Of a DNA stretch of 64,000 bases, positions 42,417-50,132 are shown one piece after another. The notes under the pieces are model-generated. The model was not told where the DNA came from and did no database searches. It worked only from the letters and a program-made list of their open reading frames with translations. Within the stretch, counting starts at the first letter, position 1, and each line of letters opens with the position of its first letter. Origin of the DNA: Kutzneria buriramensis. Its GTDB lineage: Bacteria > Actinomycetota > Actinomycetes > Mycobacteriales > Pseudonocardiaceae. Where the stretch lies: positions 62,001 through 126,000 of the forward strand of contig NZ_QUNO01000002.1 in the NCBI RefSeq assembly GCF_003387475.1, in the 5' to 3' direction. A program made the translations under genes and the position numbers.

Positions 42417-43172
42417 ATGAGAACAACGGTGCAATTCGTCGGCGGCCCGACCGCGCTGCTCGACCTGGGCGGCGTCCGGCTGCTCACCGACCCGACCTTC
42501 GACCCGCCCGGCGACCACCCGATCGGCAACCGGGTCCTGGTCAAGCACATCGGGCCGGCGGTCATGCCAGAGGACGTCGGGCGGGTCGACGCCGTCCTGC
42601 TGTCGCACGACCAACACCCGGACAACCTGGACGACCTCGGCCGGGAGTTCGTCGGCCGGGCGCCGCTGGTACTCGGCACCGCGGGCTCGGCCGAGCGGCT
42701 CGGCGGCACCGCGCGTGAACTGCCGCTGTGGCAGAGCGTCACCGTGGGCGACGTGCGAATCACCGGCGTGCCGGCGCGGCACGGGCCGATGGGCAGCGAG
42801 CACCTGACCGGCGAGGTGCGCGGGTTCGTGCTGTCCGCCCCGGACGGGCCGCGGGTCTACGTCAGCGGGGACAACGCGTCGCTGGGCATCGTCCAGGAGA
42901 TCGCCGACAACCTCGGCCCGATCGACATCGCGGTGCTGTTCGGCGGCCGCGGCCGCAGCACGCTGATGGACGCGTATCTGACGCTCGGGGCCGACCAGAT
43001 GGCCCGCGCGGCGGAGATTCTCGACGCGTCGATCGTGGTGCCGATCCACGTCGACGGCTGGGGGCACTTCACCGAGACGCGGGACGACGTCCCGGCGGCG
43101 TTCGCCAAGCACGGGCTGGCCGACCGGCTGGTGATGCCCGCGCCCGGCGAGGTGGTGATACTGACGGAATGA
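42417..43172 (+). CDS. MBL-fold metal-dependent hydrolase
   Basis: A 251-residue MBL-fold protein. The metal motif is the variant SHDQHPDNLD (His64, His67, Asp69) instead of HxHxDH. Later ligands are probably His121 in GVPARHGPMG, Asp in VYVSGDNAS and His in VPIHVDGWGHF. Activity is unassigned; relatives include L-ascorbate-6-phosphate lactonase-like proteins. Its stop overlaps the GlxA start (ATGA), the first link of a three-gene coupled operon. Confidence 0.87.
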   Translation: MRTTVQFVGGPTALLDLGGVRLLTDPTFDPPGDHPIGNRVLVKHIGPAVMPEDVGRVDAVLLSHDQHPDNLDDLGREFVGRAPLVLGTAGSAERLGGTARELPLWQSVTVGDVRITGVPARHGPMGSEHLTGEVRGFVLSAPDGPRVYVSGDNASLGIVQEIADNLGPIDIAVLFGGRGRSTLMDAYLTLGADQMARAAEILDASIVVPIHVDGWGHFTETRDDVPAAFAKHGLADRLVMPAPGEVVILTE

Positions 43173-44212
43173 GCCGGGACAAGGCCACCGTCGCGGTGCT
43201 GATGTTCGACCGGGCCCCGATGTTCGAGACGTCGGTGCCGATCAGCGTGTTCGGCGTCGACCGCACGTCCACCGGCGCGCCGGCGTTCACGCTGCTGCCG
43301 GTCGCCGGCGAGCCCGGGCCGCTGACCACCACCGGCGGCGTCCAGGTCGTGCCGCCGCACGGGCTGGACGCGTTGGACCGGGCCGGGATCGTGGTCGCGC
43401 CGTCGTGGCGGAACACGGCCGAGCGGCCGCCGGAGCCGGCGCTGCGAGCGCTCCGGGCCGCGCACGAGGACGGCGCGCTGGTCGTCGGGCAGTGCATGGG
43501 GGCCTTCGTGCTCGCCGCCGCCGGGCTGCTGGACGGGCGGAGGGCCGCCACGCACTGGTTCCACGCGCCGGCGCTGGCGGCGAACTACCCGCTTGTGACG
43601 GTGGATCCCGGTGTGCTGTACGAGGACGACGGCGACGTGATCACCAGCGCCGGCACCGCGGCCGGCATCGACGCGTGTCTGCATGTCGTACGGCGGCTCT
43701 GGGGCGCGTCGGCGGCGACCGCCATCGCCCGCCGGATGATCGTCGCGCCCCAGCGCAGCGGCGGCCAGGCGCAGTACATCGACCACCCGATCCTGGAGCT
43801 GCCCGACGGCGACCGGCTCGGCGCGGCGATGGTGTTCGCGCTGGAGCACCTGGACGAGCCGCTGGAGGTGGACACGCTGGCCGCCCACGCGCACCTGAGC
43901 CGGCGGACGTTCGATCGCCAGTTCCGGGCCGTCGTCGGCATCTCGCCGCTGCAATGGCTCCTGCACCAGCGGATCCTGCACGCGCAGCGGATGTTGGAGC
44001 AGACCGATCTGCCGGTCGACGTCATCGCCCGGCGGGTCGGCTTCACCGCCGGCGTGTCGCTGCGGCCGTCGTTCCGGCGCATCGTCGGCGTCAGCCCGCA
44101 GGACTATCGGAACACGTTCCAGCCAAAGGAGATCGTCGATGACAGTCGGCGTGGTCGGGGTCGGGCGAATGGGCACGCCGCTGATCGGCCGGCTGGTCGC
44201 GGCCGGCCATGA
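43169..44212 (+). CDS. GlxA-family (DJ-1/PfpI plus AraC) regulator
   Basis: A 347-residue regulator with an N-terminal DJ-1/PfpI-like domain (residues 6-190; nucleophile-elbow Cys109 in VVGQCMGAF) and a C-terminal AraC double helix-turn-helix (about 225-325; LEVDTLAAHAHLSRRTFDRQFRAVVG, LPVDVIARRVGF). Such proteins sense small molecules and activate neighbours, here likely the flanking hydrolase and reductase. The C-terminal ~24 residues overlap the next gene by 74 bases. Confidence 0.9.
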   Translation: MSRDKATVAVLMFDRAPMFETSVPISVFGVDRTSTGAPAFTLLPVAGEPGPLTTTGGVQVVPPHGLDALDRAGIVVAPSWRNTAERPPEPALRALRAAHEDGALVVGQCMGAFVLAAAGLLDGRRAATHWFHAPALAANYPLVTVDPGVLYEDDGDVITSAGTAAGIDACLHVVRRLWGASAATAIARRMIVAPQRSGGQAQYIDHPILELPDGDRLGAAMVFALEHLDEPLEVDTLAAHAHLSRRTFDRQFRAVVGISPLQWLLHQRILHAQRMLEQTDLPVDVIARRVGFTAGVSLRPSFRRIVGVSPQDYRNTFQPKEIVDDSRRGRGRANGHAADRPAGRGRP

Positions 44213-44984
44213 CGTGATGGCGACGGACATCGTCGCCGCACGGCGTTCGGCCGCAGAGGCCGCCGGTGCCCGCTGGGCGTCGTCCGTCGCCGGCTGCGAC
44301 GTCGTGTTCACGGTGTTGCCCGGCAACGCCGAGCTGGCAGCGTATTCCCCTATGGACTGTCGCCTGTGGATAGACCTCACGAGCGGTTCGCCGGAAACGG
44401 CTCGGCGTGGCGCGAATTACCTCGATGCGCCGATGGGTGGCGGCGTGCCGGCGATGGAGAGTGGCGAGATCACCCTGTACGTAGGCGGGTCCGCCGAGGC
44501 GTTGGCCGATGCCACGCCCCTGCTGCGGTCGTTCGCGTCGACCATCCATCACGTCGGCGATCACGGCGCCGGTTACCTGGCCAAGCTGTTGATCAACCTC
44601 CAGTGGTTCGGGCACGCCGTGCTGGCGACGGAGGCGTTGCTGCTGGCCAAGCGGCACGGCCTGGCCCCGGACCGGATGCGGGACGTCCTGCTCGGCAGCG
44701 CCGGCGACAGCGCGTTCGTCGAGCGCCATCTGCCGGCGCTGCTGGCCGGGGACTACCTGCGGGACTTCGGCCTGGACCGGTGTGTCGAGGAGTTGGAATC
44801 GGTCGTGCGCAGCGCCGACCTGGCGGGGACGCCCCAGCCGCTGACCTCGGCCGTCGCCTCGTTGCACCGGGCGGCGCTGGAGCGGTTCGGCCCCGTTGAC
44901 GGCGAGCTGCTGGCCCCGGCGCTCCTGGAGGAGCTCGCCGGTTTCCGGCTGTCAGGCGACGGTCAGGCCGCCGTCGACCGGTAG
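44139..44984 (+). CDS. NAD(P)-dependent beta-hydroxyacid dehydrogenase-like reductase
   Basis: A 281-residue member of the 3-hydroxyisobutyrate dehydrogenase family (also includes imine reductases). The Rossmann motif is GVVGVGRMGTPLIGRLVAAGHDV. The substrate loop is DAPMGGGVPAMESGEITLYVGG, and the catalytic Lys region GAGYLAKLLINL. The loop between (DLTSGSPETARR) is shorter than usual. ATG has AAAGGAG eight bases upstream, inside the GlxA gene. The 3' end overlaps the convergent SDR by 33 bases. Confidence 0.88.
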   Translation: MTVGVVGVGRMGTPLIGRLVAAGHDVMATDIVAARRSAAEAAGARWASSVAGCDVVFTVLPGNAELAAYSPMDCRLWIDLTSGSPETARRGANYLDAPMGGGVPAMESGEITLYVGGSAEALADATPLLRSFASTIHHVGDHGAGYLAKLLINLQWFGHAVLATEALLLAKRHGLAPDRMRDVLLGSAGDSAFVERHLPALLAGDYLRDFGLDRCVEELESVVRSADLAGTPQPLTSAVASLHRAALERFGPVDGELLAPALLEELAGFRLSGDGQAAVDR

Positions 44985-45638
44985 CACGGTGCCCGTCACG
45001 TAGGACGCGCCGATCAGGTACGCGACCGCGTCCGCGACCTCCTCGGCGCGGCCGGCGCGCGGGATCGGCATGCCGTCGGCCATCGCCGCGAACTGCTGTT
45101 GCCGCTGGTCGGCGGGGAGGAAAGACCACCAGTCGGTGTCGATCGCACCCGGGGCCACTGCGTTCACCCGCACCGGGGCGAGCTCCGTGGCCAGCGGCGA
45201 CACGATCCGCTCGATCGCGCCGTTGACCGCCGCGAGCGTGCTCAGGCCCGGGGCCGCGGCGCGGGCGCTGGCCGCCGACAGCATCGTCACCGACTCCGCG
45301 ACCAATGCGGACTTGATGGCGTACAGGTACGCGAAGAGCTTGCCTTCGAACGCCGCCCGCAGGTCCTCCGACGACACGGACCGGATCGGGCCGAGGCCGA
45401 CCGCGCCCGGGCTGAAGCTGAGCACCAGGTGCTCGAACTCGCCGACCCGCTCGAAGAACGCCGCGACCTCGGCCTCCGACGTGCCGTCCACCTGCTCGGC
45501 GGCCGCCACCCGGTCCTTCACCGCCGCCAGCCGCTCCGGGTCGCGGCCGGTGACGGTCACCTCGGCCCCGTCCGCGGTCAGCCGCTCGGCCACCGCGAGC
45601 CCGATGCCGTTGGTCCCGCCCAACACCACAACGCGCAT
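44952..45638 (-). CDS. SDR-family oxidoreductase
   Basis: A 228-residue classical short-chain dehydrogenase. The NAD(P)-binding motif VVVLGGTNGIGLAVAERL is a GxxxGxG variant. The active site is unusual: Ser may be the one in TMLSAASARAAA, but the YxxxK Tyr is not evident (GLSTLAAVNGAIE instead), as in some divergent SDRs. VNAVAPGAIDTDWW and the Val-Asp-Gly C-terminus are typical. ATG is favoured over a GTG three codons upstream because GAGGGGG is eight bases before it. Confidence 0.87.
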   Translation of the reverse strand: MRVVVLGGTNGIGLAVAERLTADGAEVTVTGRDPERLAAVKDRVAAAEQVDGTSEAEVAAFFERVGEFEHLVLSFSPGAVGLGPIRSVSSEDLRAAFEGKLFAYLYAIKSALVAESVTMLSAASARAAAPGLSTLAAVNGAIERIVSPLATELAPVRVNAVAPGAIDTDWWSFLPADQRQQQFAAMADGMPIPRAGRAEEVADAVAYLIGASYVTGTVLPVDGGLTVA

Positions 45639-45667
45639 GTCGCGCACCCCCTCAATTCGATACGAAC

Positions 45668-45690
45668 CGTCTCGATACTAAAGCGAGACG
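45668..45690. promoter_or_regulatory. Candidate TetR operator between SDR and TetR
   Basis: Arms CGTCTCG (45668-45674) and CGAGACG (45684-45690), nine bases apart, lie between the divergent SDR and TetR genes just upstream of the TetR -10 box. The spacing suits a TetR dimer. Confidence 0.6.
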
Positions 45691-45700
45691 CGGCGTCTTG

Positions 45701-45706
45701 TAAACT
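45701..45706 (+). promoter_or_regulatory. -10 box, leaderless type (TetR gene)
   Basis: TAAACT, seven bases before GTG; no Shine-Dalgarno. Confidence 0.5.
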
Positions 45707-45713
45707 GGTCGGC

Positions 45714-46286
45714 GTGACTGGGGACCGGCGGCCGGGCAGGCCGCGCAGCGAGGCGACCCGGCGGGCGATCCTGGCCGCCGCGATCGACGAGCTGACCGAG
45801 CGGGGCTACGCGCAGCTGTCGGTGGAGGGCATCGCCGCGCGGGCCGGGGCCGGCAAGCAGACGATCTACCGGTGGTGGCCGTCCAAGGCCGATGTGGTGC
45901 TGGACGCCATGCTCGACGAGGCCGCCAGCCTGATCGCCGTGCCGGACGAGGGTTCGCTGGCCGCCGATCTCGCCGGTTTTCTCGTGGACACGTTCCGGCA
46001 GCGCGGCCAGCGTCCCGTGCTGGTCGGCCTGATGGCCGAGGCGCTGCTCGATCCGGTGTTCGCCGTCCAGTTCCGGGATCGCTTCCTGTTCGGGCGGCGC
46101 GACGCGCTGCGGACCGTGCTCGCGCGGGCCGCCGACCGTGGCGAGATCGCCGCCGACGTCGATCCGGAGATGCTGCTGGACATCGTGTTCGGCGTGCTGT
46201 GGTACCGGCTGCTGCTCGACCACGCGCCGCTCGACGAGGAGGCCGGTCGGCAGCTGGCCACCCTGGTCGTCCGCGCCGCGCGGTGA
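45714..46286 (+). CDS. TetR/AcrR-family regulator
   Basis: A 190-residue TetR repressor. The helix-turn-helix covers residues 13-60 (ILAAAIDELTERGYAQLSVEGIAARAGAGKQTIYRWWPSKADVV), in the TetR_C_11-like group. It likely represses the divergent SDR and itself through the palindrome between them. Its stop overlaps the start of the kinase gene (GTGA), so the two are translationally coupled. Confidence 0.92.
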   Translation: MTGDRRPGRPRSEATRRAILAAAIDELTERGYAQLSVEGIAARAGAGKQTIYRWWPSKADVVLDAMLDEAASLIAVPDEGSLAADLAGFLVDTFRQRGQRPVLVGLMAEALLDPVFAVQFRDRFLFGRRDALRTVLARAADRGEIAADVDPEMLLDIVFGVLWYRLLLDHAPLDEEAGRQLATLVVRAAR

Positions 46287-46819
46287 AGCCGCACGAGGTC
46301 GTCACGCACGGGCATTCCGGCGCGCGGGTGCTGCGTTTCCTTGACGGCTCCGGCTATCTCAAGTCCGCCGTGGACGGCGCCGCCGCCGATCTCGTCGACG
46401 ACGAGCGGGAACGCCTGCTGTGGCTGCGATCCCGTGACGTCGCCGTGCCCGCGGTGATCGACGCCGGCCGGGGTTGGCTGCACACCGCCGCCGTGCCCGG
46501 GCGTCCGGCCTCCGACCCGTGGCCGCCGTCCTCTTTGGACCGAGTCGCCACGATCATGGGGGAGACCCTGCGGCGCCTGCATTCCCTCGACCCCGCCGGC
46601 TGCCCGTTCGGCGCCGGACCCGTTGTCGGGCACGGCGACTACTGCCTGCCCAACGTCATCATCGCGGACGGCTCGGTGCACCTGATCGACGTCGGCCGGG
46701 CCGGGCTGCTCGATCCGCGTTCCGACATCGAGGACTGCCTGGAGAGCATCCGCGGGCCGTTCAACCCCCAGTTCGCCGAGCCGCACGCCCAGCGCTTCCT
46801 CGCCGCTTACCACGGCTAA
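46283..46819 (+). CDS. APH(3')-like phosphotransferase, internally shortened
   Basis: A 178-residue relative of aminoglycoside 3'-phosphotransferases (normally about 260-270). Matching parts: the N-lobe (SGARVLRFLDGSGYLKS, ATP-binding Lys33 region), LRRLHSLDPAGCPFG, the catalytic loop VVGHGDYCLPNVI and the metal site IDVGRAGLLDPRSDIED. About 45 residues of helical insertion expected between CPFG and VVGHGD are absent, with the frame preserved. It may be a compact functional kinase or a deletion derivative. Coupled to the TetR gene by a GTGA overlap. Confidence 0.82.
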   Translation: MKPHEVVTHGHSGARVLRFLDGSGYLKSAVDGAAADLVDDERERLLWLRSRDVAVPAVIDAGRGWLHTAAVPGRPASDPWPPSSLDRVATIMGETLRRLHSLDPAGCPFGAGPVVGHGDYCLPNVIIADGSVHLIDVGRAGLLDPRSDIEDCLESIRGPFNPQFAEPHAQRFLAAYHG

Positions 46820-46838
46820 TCCGGTTGCGCGACGCTGT

Positions 46839-46844
46839 TACGGT
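46839..46844 (+). promoter_or_regulatory. -10 box, leaderless type (GNAT gene)
   Basis: TACGGT, six bases before ATG; no Shine-Dalgarno. Confidence 0.5.
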
Positions 46845-46850
46845 CGGTTC

Positions 46851-47384
46851 ATGCTGACCGGGAAGCTTGTCCGCCTGCGGGCGCTGGAGCCGTCCGACGC
46901 CGAGGCGCTGCACCGCTGGAACTCCGATCCCGGCGCGATCCAGTGGATGATCAACGAGTATCCCGAGTCGCTGGCCCAGCTGACCAAGCGGCTCGGCGAG
47001 GACCGGCCGCGCAACACGTACGACAAGCTCATCCTGTGCATCGAGACCCTCACCGATCGCACTCCCATCGGGGCGATCGCCCTCACCGACGCCGAGCCCG
47101 AGAACGGCCGCGCCGAGCTCGACGTGTACATCGGCGAGGCCGAGTACCGCAACGGCGGCTACGGCACGGACGCTATTCGGGTCATCTGCCGCTACGGCTT
47201 CGACCAGATGCGCCTGCACGGCATCTCGCTGTGGGTCGTCCCCGAGAACGAGGCCGCCCGACACGTGTACAAGAAGCTCGGCTTCGTCGAGGAGGGCCGC
47301 GAGCGCGAGCGTTTCCGCCGGGACGGCAAGTGGTACGACCTCATCGTGATGAGCCTGCTCGAGGGTGAACTCGTCGACGACTGA
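46851..47384 (+). CDS. GNAT-family N-acetyltransferase (RimJ/RimL-like)
   Basis: A 177-residue GNAT enzyme of the RimL/SpeG-like group. LTGKLVRLRALEPSDAEALHRWNSDP starts the fold. The acetyl-CoA-binding motif is AEYRNGGYGTDAIRVICRYGF, and NEAARHVYKKLGFVEEGRERERFRRDGKWYDLIVMSLL is the usual C-terminus. It probably acetylates a protein N-terminus or small amine. Thirty-one bases after the kinase gene but with its own leaderless-type promoter. Confidence 0.9.
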   Translation: MLTGKLVRLRALEPSDAEALHRWNSDPGAIQWMINEYPESLAQLTKRLGEDRPRNTYDKLILCIETLTDRTPIGAIALTDAEPENGRAELDVYIGEAEYRNGGYGTDAIRVICRYGFDQMRLHGISLWVVPENEAARHVYKKLGFVEEGRERERFRRDGKWYDLIVMSLLEGELVDD

Positions 47385-47517
47385 GCTATTCCCGGGATCC
47401 TGTCCCTGCCGGTGGTACCTACACCGAACGTACGCAAAGCGGAGGTCTGGGTAACCCCCCACTCCCGGCGCATCTTGTCGTTGAGAAACCGACGAGAACC
47501 GCTCCTGGAGCGCCCCG

Positions 47518-48675
47518 ATGACTGTCACAGCTGCAACCACCCGCCTACCGCGCGCCGCCGTCTTCGCCCTTTTCCTCTCCGGCTTCATCGGCATTCTCAC
47601 CGAGTGCCTGCCCGCCGGCCTCCTCCCGGAAATCAGCCACACCCTGGCCACCGACGTCGCCCTCACCGGCCAGATCGTCACGATCTATGCCCTGGCCACC
47701 GCCGTAGCCGCGATTCCGCTTTCCCGCCTGACAGCGCGGTGGAACCGCAAGACCGTCGTGTTGCTGGCGCTCGCCGTCGTCGCTGTCACGAACGCGCTCA
47801 CCGCGCTGTCCGCCGACTACTGGCTGACGATGGCCATCCGCCTGGTCGCGGGCATGGGCACCGCGATGATCTGGCCCACCATCGGCGGTTACGCCGCGGC
47901 GATCTCTCCCCGACACATGCAGGGCCGCGCGATCACCCTCGCCCTGGCCGGCACCCCCATCTCGCTCGCGATCGGCGTCCCCGTGGGCGTCTGGCTCAGC
48001 CGATTCGGCGGCTGGCAGGTGGCCTTCTCCGTCTCCATGGTTCTGGCCGTCGTCAACATCGTCTGGGCAGCGGCAACCCTGCCCGACGTGCCCGGCCACG
48101 AACCGCACGAGCGGTTCACCATTCCCAAGGTCCTCGCCATCCCCGGCCTGCGCACGATTCTCCTCGCGCTCATCGCGTACACGGTGGCGCACAACATCCT
48201 CTACACGTACGTCACCGATTTCCTCAAGTACGCCAACATGTCCAGCCAGACCGGCTGGGTGCTGTTCGCCTTCGGCGTGACGTCGATCCTCAGTGTCCTC
48301 GTCGTCGGCACGCACATCGACCGCCACCTGCGCCGCCTCACCGTCGGCAGCACCGTGCTGTTCGGCCTCAGCGTGCTGCTCCTCGCCCTGCTCGCCGGCC
48401 TGCCGGTGCTGGTCTACATCGCCGTCGCCGCCTGGGGTTTCGCCTTCGGCAGCTCCCCGAGCCTGTTCATCGCCGGCGTCATCAAGGCCGCCGGCGAGGC
48501 GGCCCACGTCGCCCAGTCGATCACCATCACGGCGATCTCCGGCTCCATCGCGCTCGGCGGCCTCGTCGGCGCCCTGTTGATCGACGACCTGGGCACCGCG
48601 TCGATCACCTGGGCATCGCTGGCGCTGGTGGTCGTCGCCGCAGTGGCCGTGATCAGCGCCCGCGAGGACGCCTAG
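47518..48675 (+). CDS. MFS transporter, DHA1-type efflux permease
   Basis: A 385-residue major facilitator protein with 12 hydrophobic segments, of the drug/sugar-efflux AraJ/YdhP-like branch. It starts TVTAATTRLPRAAVFALFLSGFIGILTECLPAGLLPEI. The loop 2-3 motif A region is SRLTARWNRKTVV, and motif C-like GTPISLAIGVPVGVWL lies in segment 5. It is proton-driven and its substrate is unknown. ATG has CTGGAG upstream. Its stop shares CTAG with the convergent gene. Confidence 0.9.
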   Translation: MTVTAATTRLPRAAVFALFLSGFIGILTECLPAGLLPEISHTLATDVALTGQIVTIYALATAVAAIPLSRLTARWNRKTVVLLALAVVAVTNALTALSADYWLTMAIRLVAGMGTAMIWPTIGGYAAAISPRHMQGRAITLALAGTPISLAIGVPVGVWLSRFGGWQVAFSVSMVLAVVNIVWAAATLPDVPGHEPHERFTIPKVLAIPGLRTILLALIAYTVAHNILYTYVTDFLKYANMSSQTGWVLFAFGVTSILSVLVVGTHIDRHLRRLTVGSTVLFGLSVLLLALLAGLPVLVYIAVAAWGFAFGSSPSLFIAGVIKAAGEAAHVAQSITITAISGSIALGGLVGALLIDDLGTASITWASLALVVVAAVAVISAREDA

Positions 48676-49361
48676 TCGAAGATCGGATTGCGCCGCCAGC
48701 CGGAACCGGCGAACAACGGCGGAGTGTCCCGTAGCTCCCAGCGGGTGGGAGACCAGGTGGCGTCCCACTGTTGGGACGGCAGAGCCAGCATCTCGCGGAC
48801 GGCGGCGGCCAGCTCCGACGGGCTCCGGTCCTGCCAGGGGACTTCCATCACCACCTGGTAAACCCCATTGGTCAGGGTGAAATCGAATATGCCTGCCTTC
48901 GTCCGCTCGACGATGTTTTCGAACTCCAGCCCGAGCGGCTCGAGGTAGGGGTGGCTGTCGATCCGGACCTGCCGGGCGGCCCGCAGCGCGGGCGTCTCCC
49001 ACGAGTCGTCGGCGGCGACGCGGGCGATCTCGGCGTCGTAGTCGGCGGAGGGGAAGGAAACCCGGCGGTCCATGAGCTTGGCGCGGGCCCAGTCCCAGTG
49101 CACGACATCGCCGTCACGGGTGATGGTGACGTCGGTGTCGCAGCAGTCGGCGTCACCGCAGGCGGGGCAGCGCGCGATGTGCACGGTGTGCGGCTCGGGG
49201 GTCGCGGCCAGCCGGTTGACCGGCAGCAGCATCTCGTGCGGCTTCATTCCGCGCACCTTGGCGGCGGCGATCAGGTCCACGTCGTTCACGTGGAGCAGCA
49301 GTTGAAACCACGGGCCTTCGGGCCAGGGCGCGACGGACAGGCTCAGCGTGTCGAGGGTCAT
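48672..49361 (-). CDS. Hypothetical protein with Cys-rich metal-site-like motif
   Basis: A 229-residue soluble protein. The middle shows CPACGDADCCDTDVTI (CxxC followed by CC), which could bind zinc, then an HWDWARAKL segment. I recall related actinobacterial hypotheticals but no function. The ATG overlaps the stop of the upstream 128-residue protein gene (ATGA), so both belong to the HxlR-led operon. Confidence 0.75.
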   Translation of the reverse strand: MTLDTLSLSVAPWPEGPWFQLLLHVNDVDLIAAAKVRGMKPHEMLLPVNRLAATPEPHTVHIARCPACGDADCCDTDVTITRDGDVVHWDWARAKLMDRRVSFPSADYDAEIARVAADDSWETPALRAARQVRIDSHPYLEPLGLEFENIVERTKAGIFDFTLTNGVYQVVMEVPWQDRSPSELAAAVREMLALPSQQWDATWSPTRWELRDTPPLFAGSGWRRNPIFD

Positions 49362-49744
49362 GGCCGCCCCGACTGGGCGATGATCGCCGGGAAGACCCGT
49401 CCGAACGAGGCGAGGCTCTTGAACGGCTCGCCGGTCAGGACGCGGTGGGCGATGGTGAACGGCTGGGCGGTGCAGCCCTGTACCAGCACGACGGGCGCGG
49501 TGGTGTCGGGGTGGGAGCCCCACTCGCCGCCGTAGGCTCCGATGAGGACCTCGCCGGTGTAGGCGCCGACGAGCTTCCACCACAGCTCCAGCCGGTCCTC
49601 GGCCAGCTGCTCCGCCGAAAGCGAAGCGCACACCTCGTCGAGGACCTCGAGGCTGTCGAGGGTCCAGTCCAGCCGGCGGTCGAACTGGTCGGCGACGAGC
49701 GTGACGCACTGCTCGGCGATGTGGCGCAGGTCCAAGGATCGCAT
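49358..49744 (-). CDS. Hypothetical 128-residue protein
   Basis: A soluble protein of unknown family. Helical N-terminal half (DLRHIAEQCVTLVADQFDRRLDWTLDSLEVLDEVC) and a C-terminal part with GAYTGEVLIGAYGGEWG. The layout resembles small DUF3806-type proteins. It starts four bases after the HxlR stop and overlaps the next gene, so it is translationally linked on both sides. Confidence 0.75.
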   Translation of the reverse strand: MRSLDLRHIAEQCVTLVADQFDRRLDWTLDSLEVLDEVCASLSAEQLAEDRLELWWKLVGAYTGEVLIGAYGGEWGSHPDTTAPVVLVQGCTAQPFTIAHRVLTGEPFKSLASFGRVFPAIIAQSGRP

Positions 49745-49748
49745 CCCG

Positions 49749-50069
49749 TCAGTGAGAACGGGCGGCCCAGGCGCAGATCGCGGCCAGGGGCGCCTCGAGG
49801 GTCTTGCCGAGCTCGGTCAGGGCGTACTCGACGTGCTGCGGCGGCGTGGACTTGAGCACCCGCCGCTCGACCAGGCCGTCGGACTCCATGTCGCGCAGGG
49901 TCTCGGTGAGGACCTTGGCGCTGATGCCCTCGACCCGCCGCCGCAGCTCGGAATGCCGCTGGGGCCCGGCCATCAGCGCGTAGACCAGCAGGACCCGCCA
50001 CTTGGAGGCGAGCCGTTCCAACGCCTGGCGGGTGCTGCAGCTCTCGGACAGCACCTCGGGCACGAACAT
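49749..50069 (-). CDS. HxlR-family transcriptional regulator
   Basis: A 106-residue winged-helix HxlR regulator: CSTRQALERLASKWRVLLVYALMAGPQRHSELRRRVEGISAKVLTETLRDMESDGLVERR. It carries a Cys10 near the N-terminus where redox- or quinone-sensing members have their reactive cysteine. It heads a three-gene operon and is divergent, 63 bases away, from the alpha/beta hydrolase it probably controls. ATG with TAACCT six bases upstream, leaderless type. Confidence 0.92.
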   Translation of the reverse strand: MFVPEVLSESCSTRQALERLASKWRVLLVYALMAGPQRHSELRRRVEGISAKVLTETLRDMESDGLVERRVLKSTPPQHVEYALTELGKTLEAPLAAICAWAARSH

Positions 50070-50075
50070 GGCCGA

Positions 50076-50081
50076 AGGTTA
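50076..50081 (-). promoter_or_regulatory. -10 box, leaderless type (HxlR gene)
   Basis: TAACCT on the minus strand, six bases before ATG; no Shine-Dalgarno. Confidence 0.5.
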
Positions 50082-50099
50082 CCCCGGAGTGCGTTCTGG

Positions 50100-50114
50100 C
50101 CGAACCGGATTCGG
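50100..50114. promoter_or_regulatory. Candidate HxlR operator
   Basis: CCGAA-CCGGA-TTCGG, an interrupted palindrome with five-base arms, lies between the divergent -10 boxes of the HxlR and alpha/beta hydrolase genes. Confidence 0.45.
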
Positions 50115-50119
50115 CGACC

Positions 50120-50125
50120 TAGAGT
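50120..50125 (+). promoter_or_regulatory. -10 box, leaderless type (alpha/beta hydrolase)
   Basis: TAGAGT, seven bases before ATG; no Shine-Dalgarno. Confidence 0.5.
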
Positions 50126-50132
50126 CCGCGGC

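Noticed and set aside
44952-45638. Calling the SDR a standard ketoreductase
   Set aside because: The YxxxK catalytic Tyr/Lys pair is not evident, so only the family is given.
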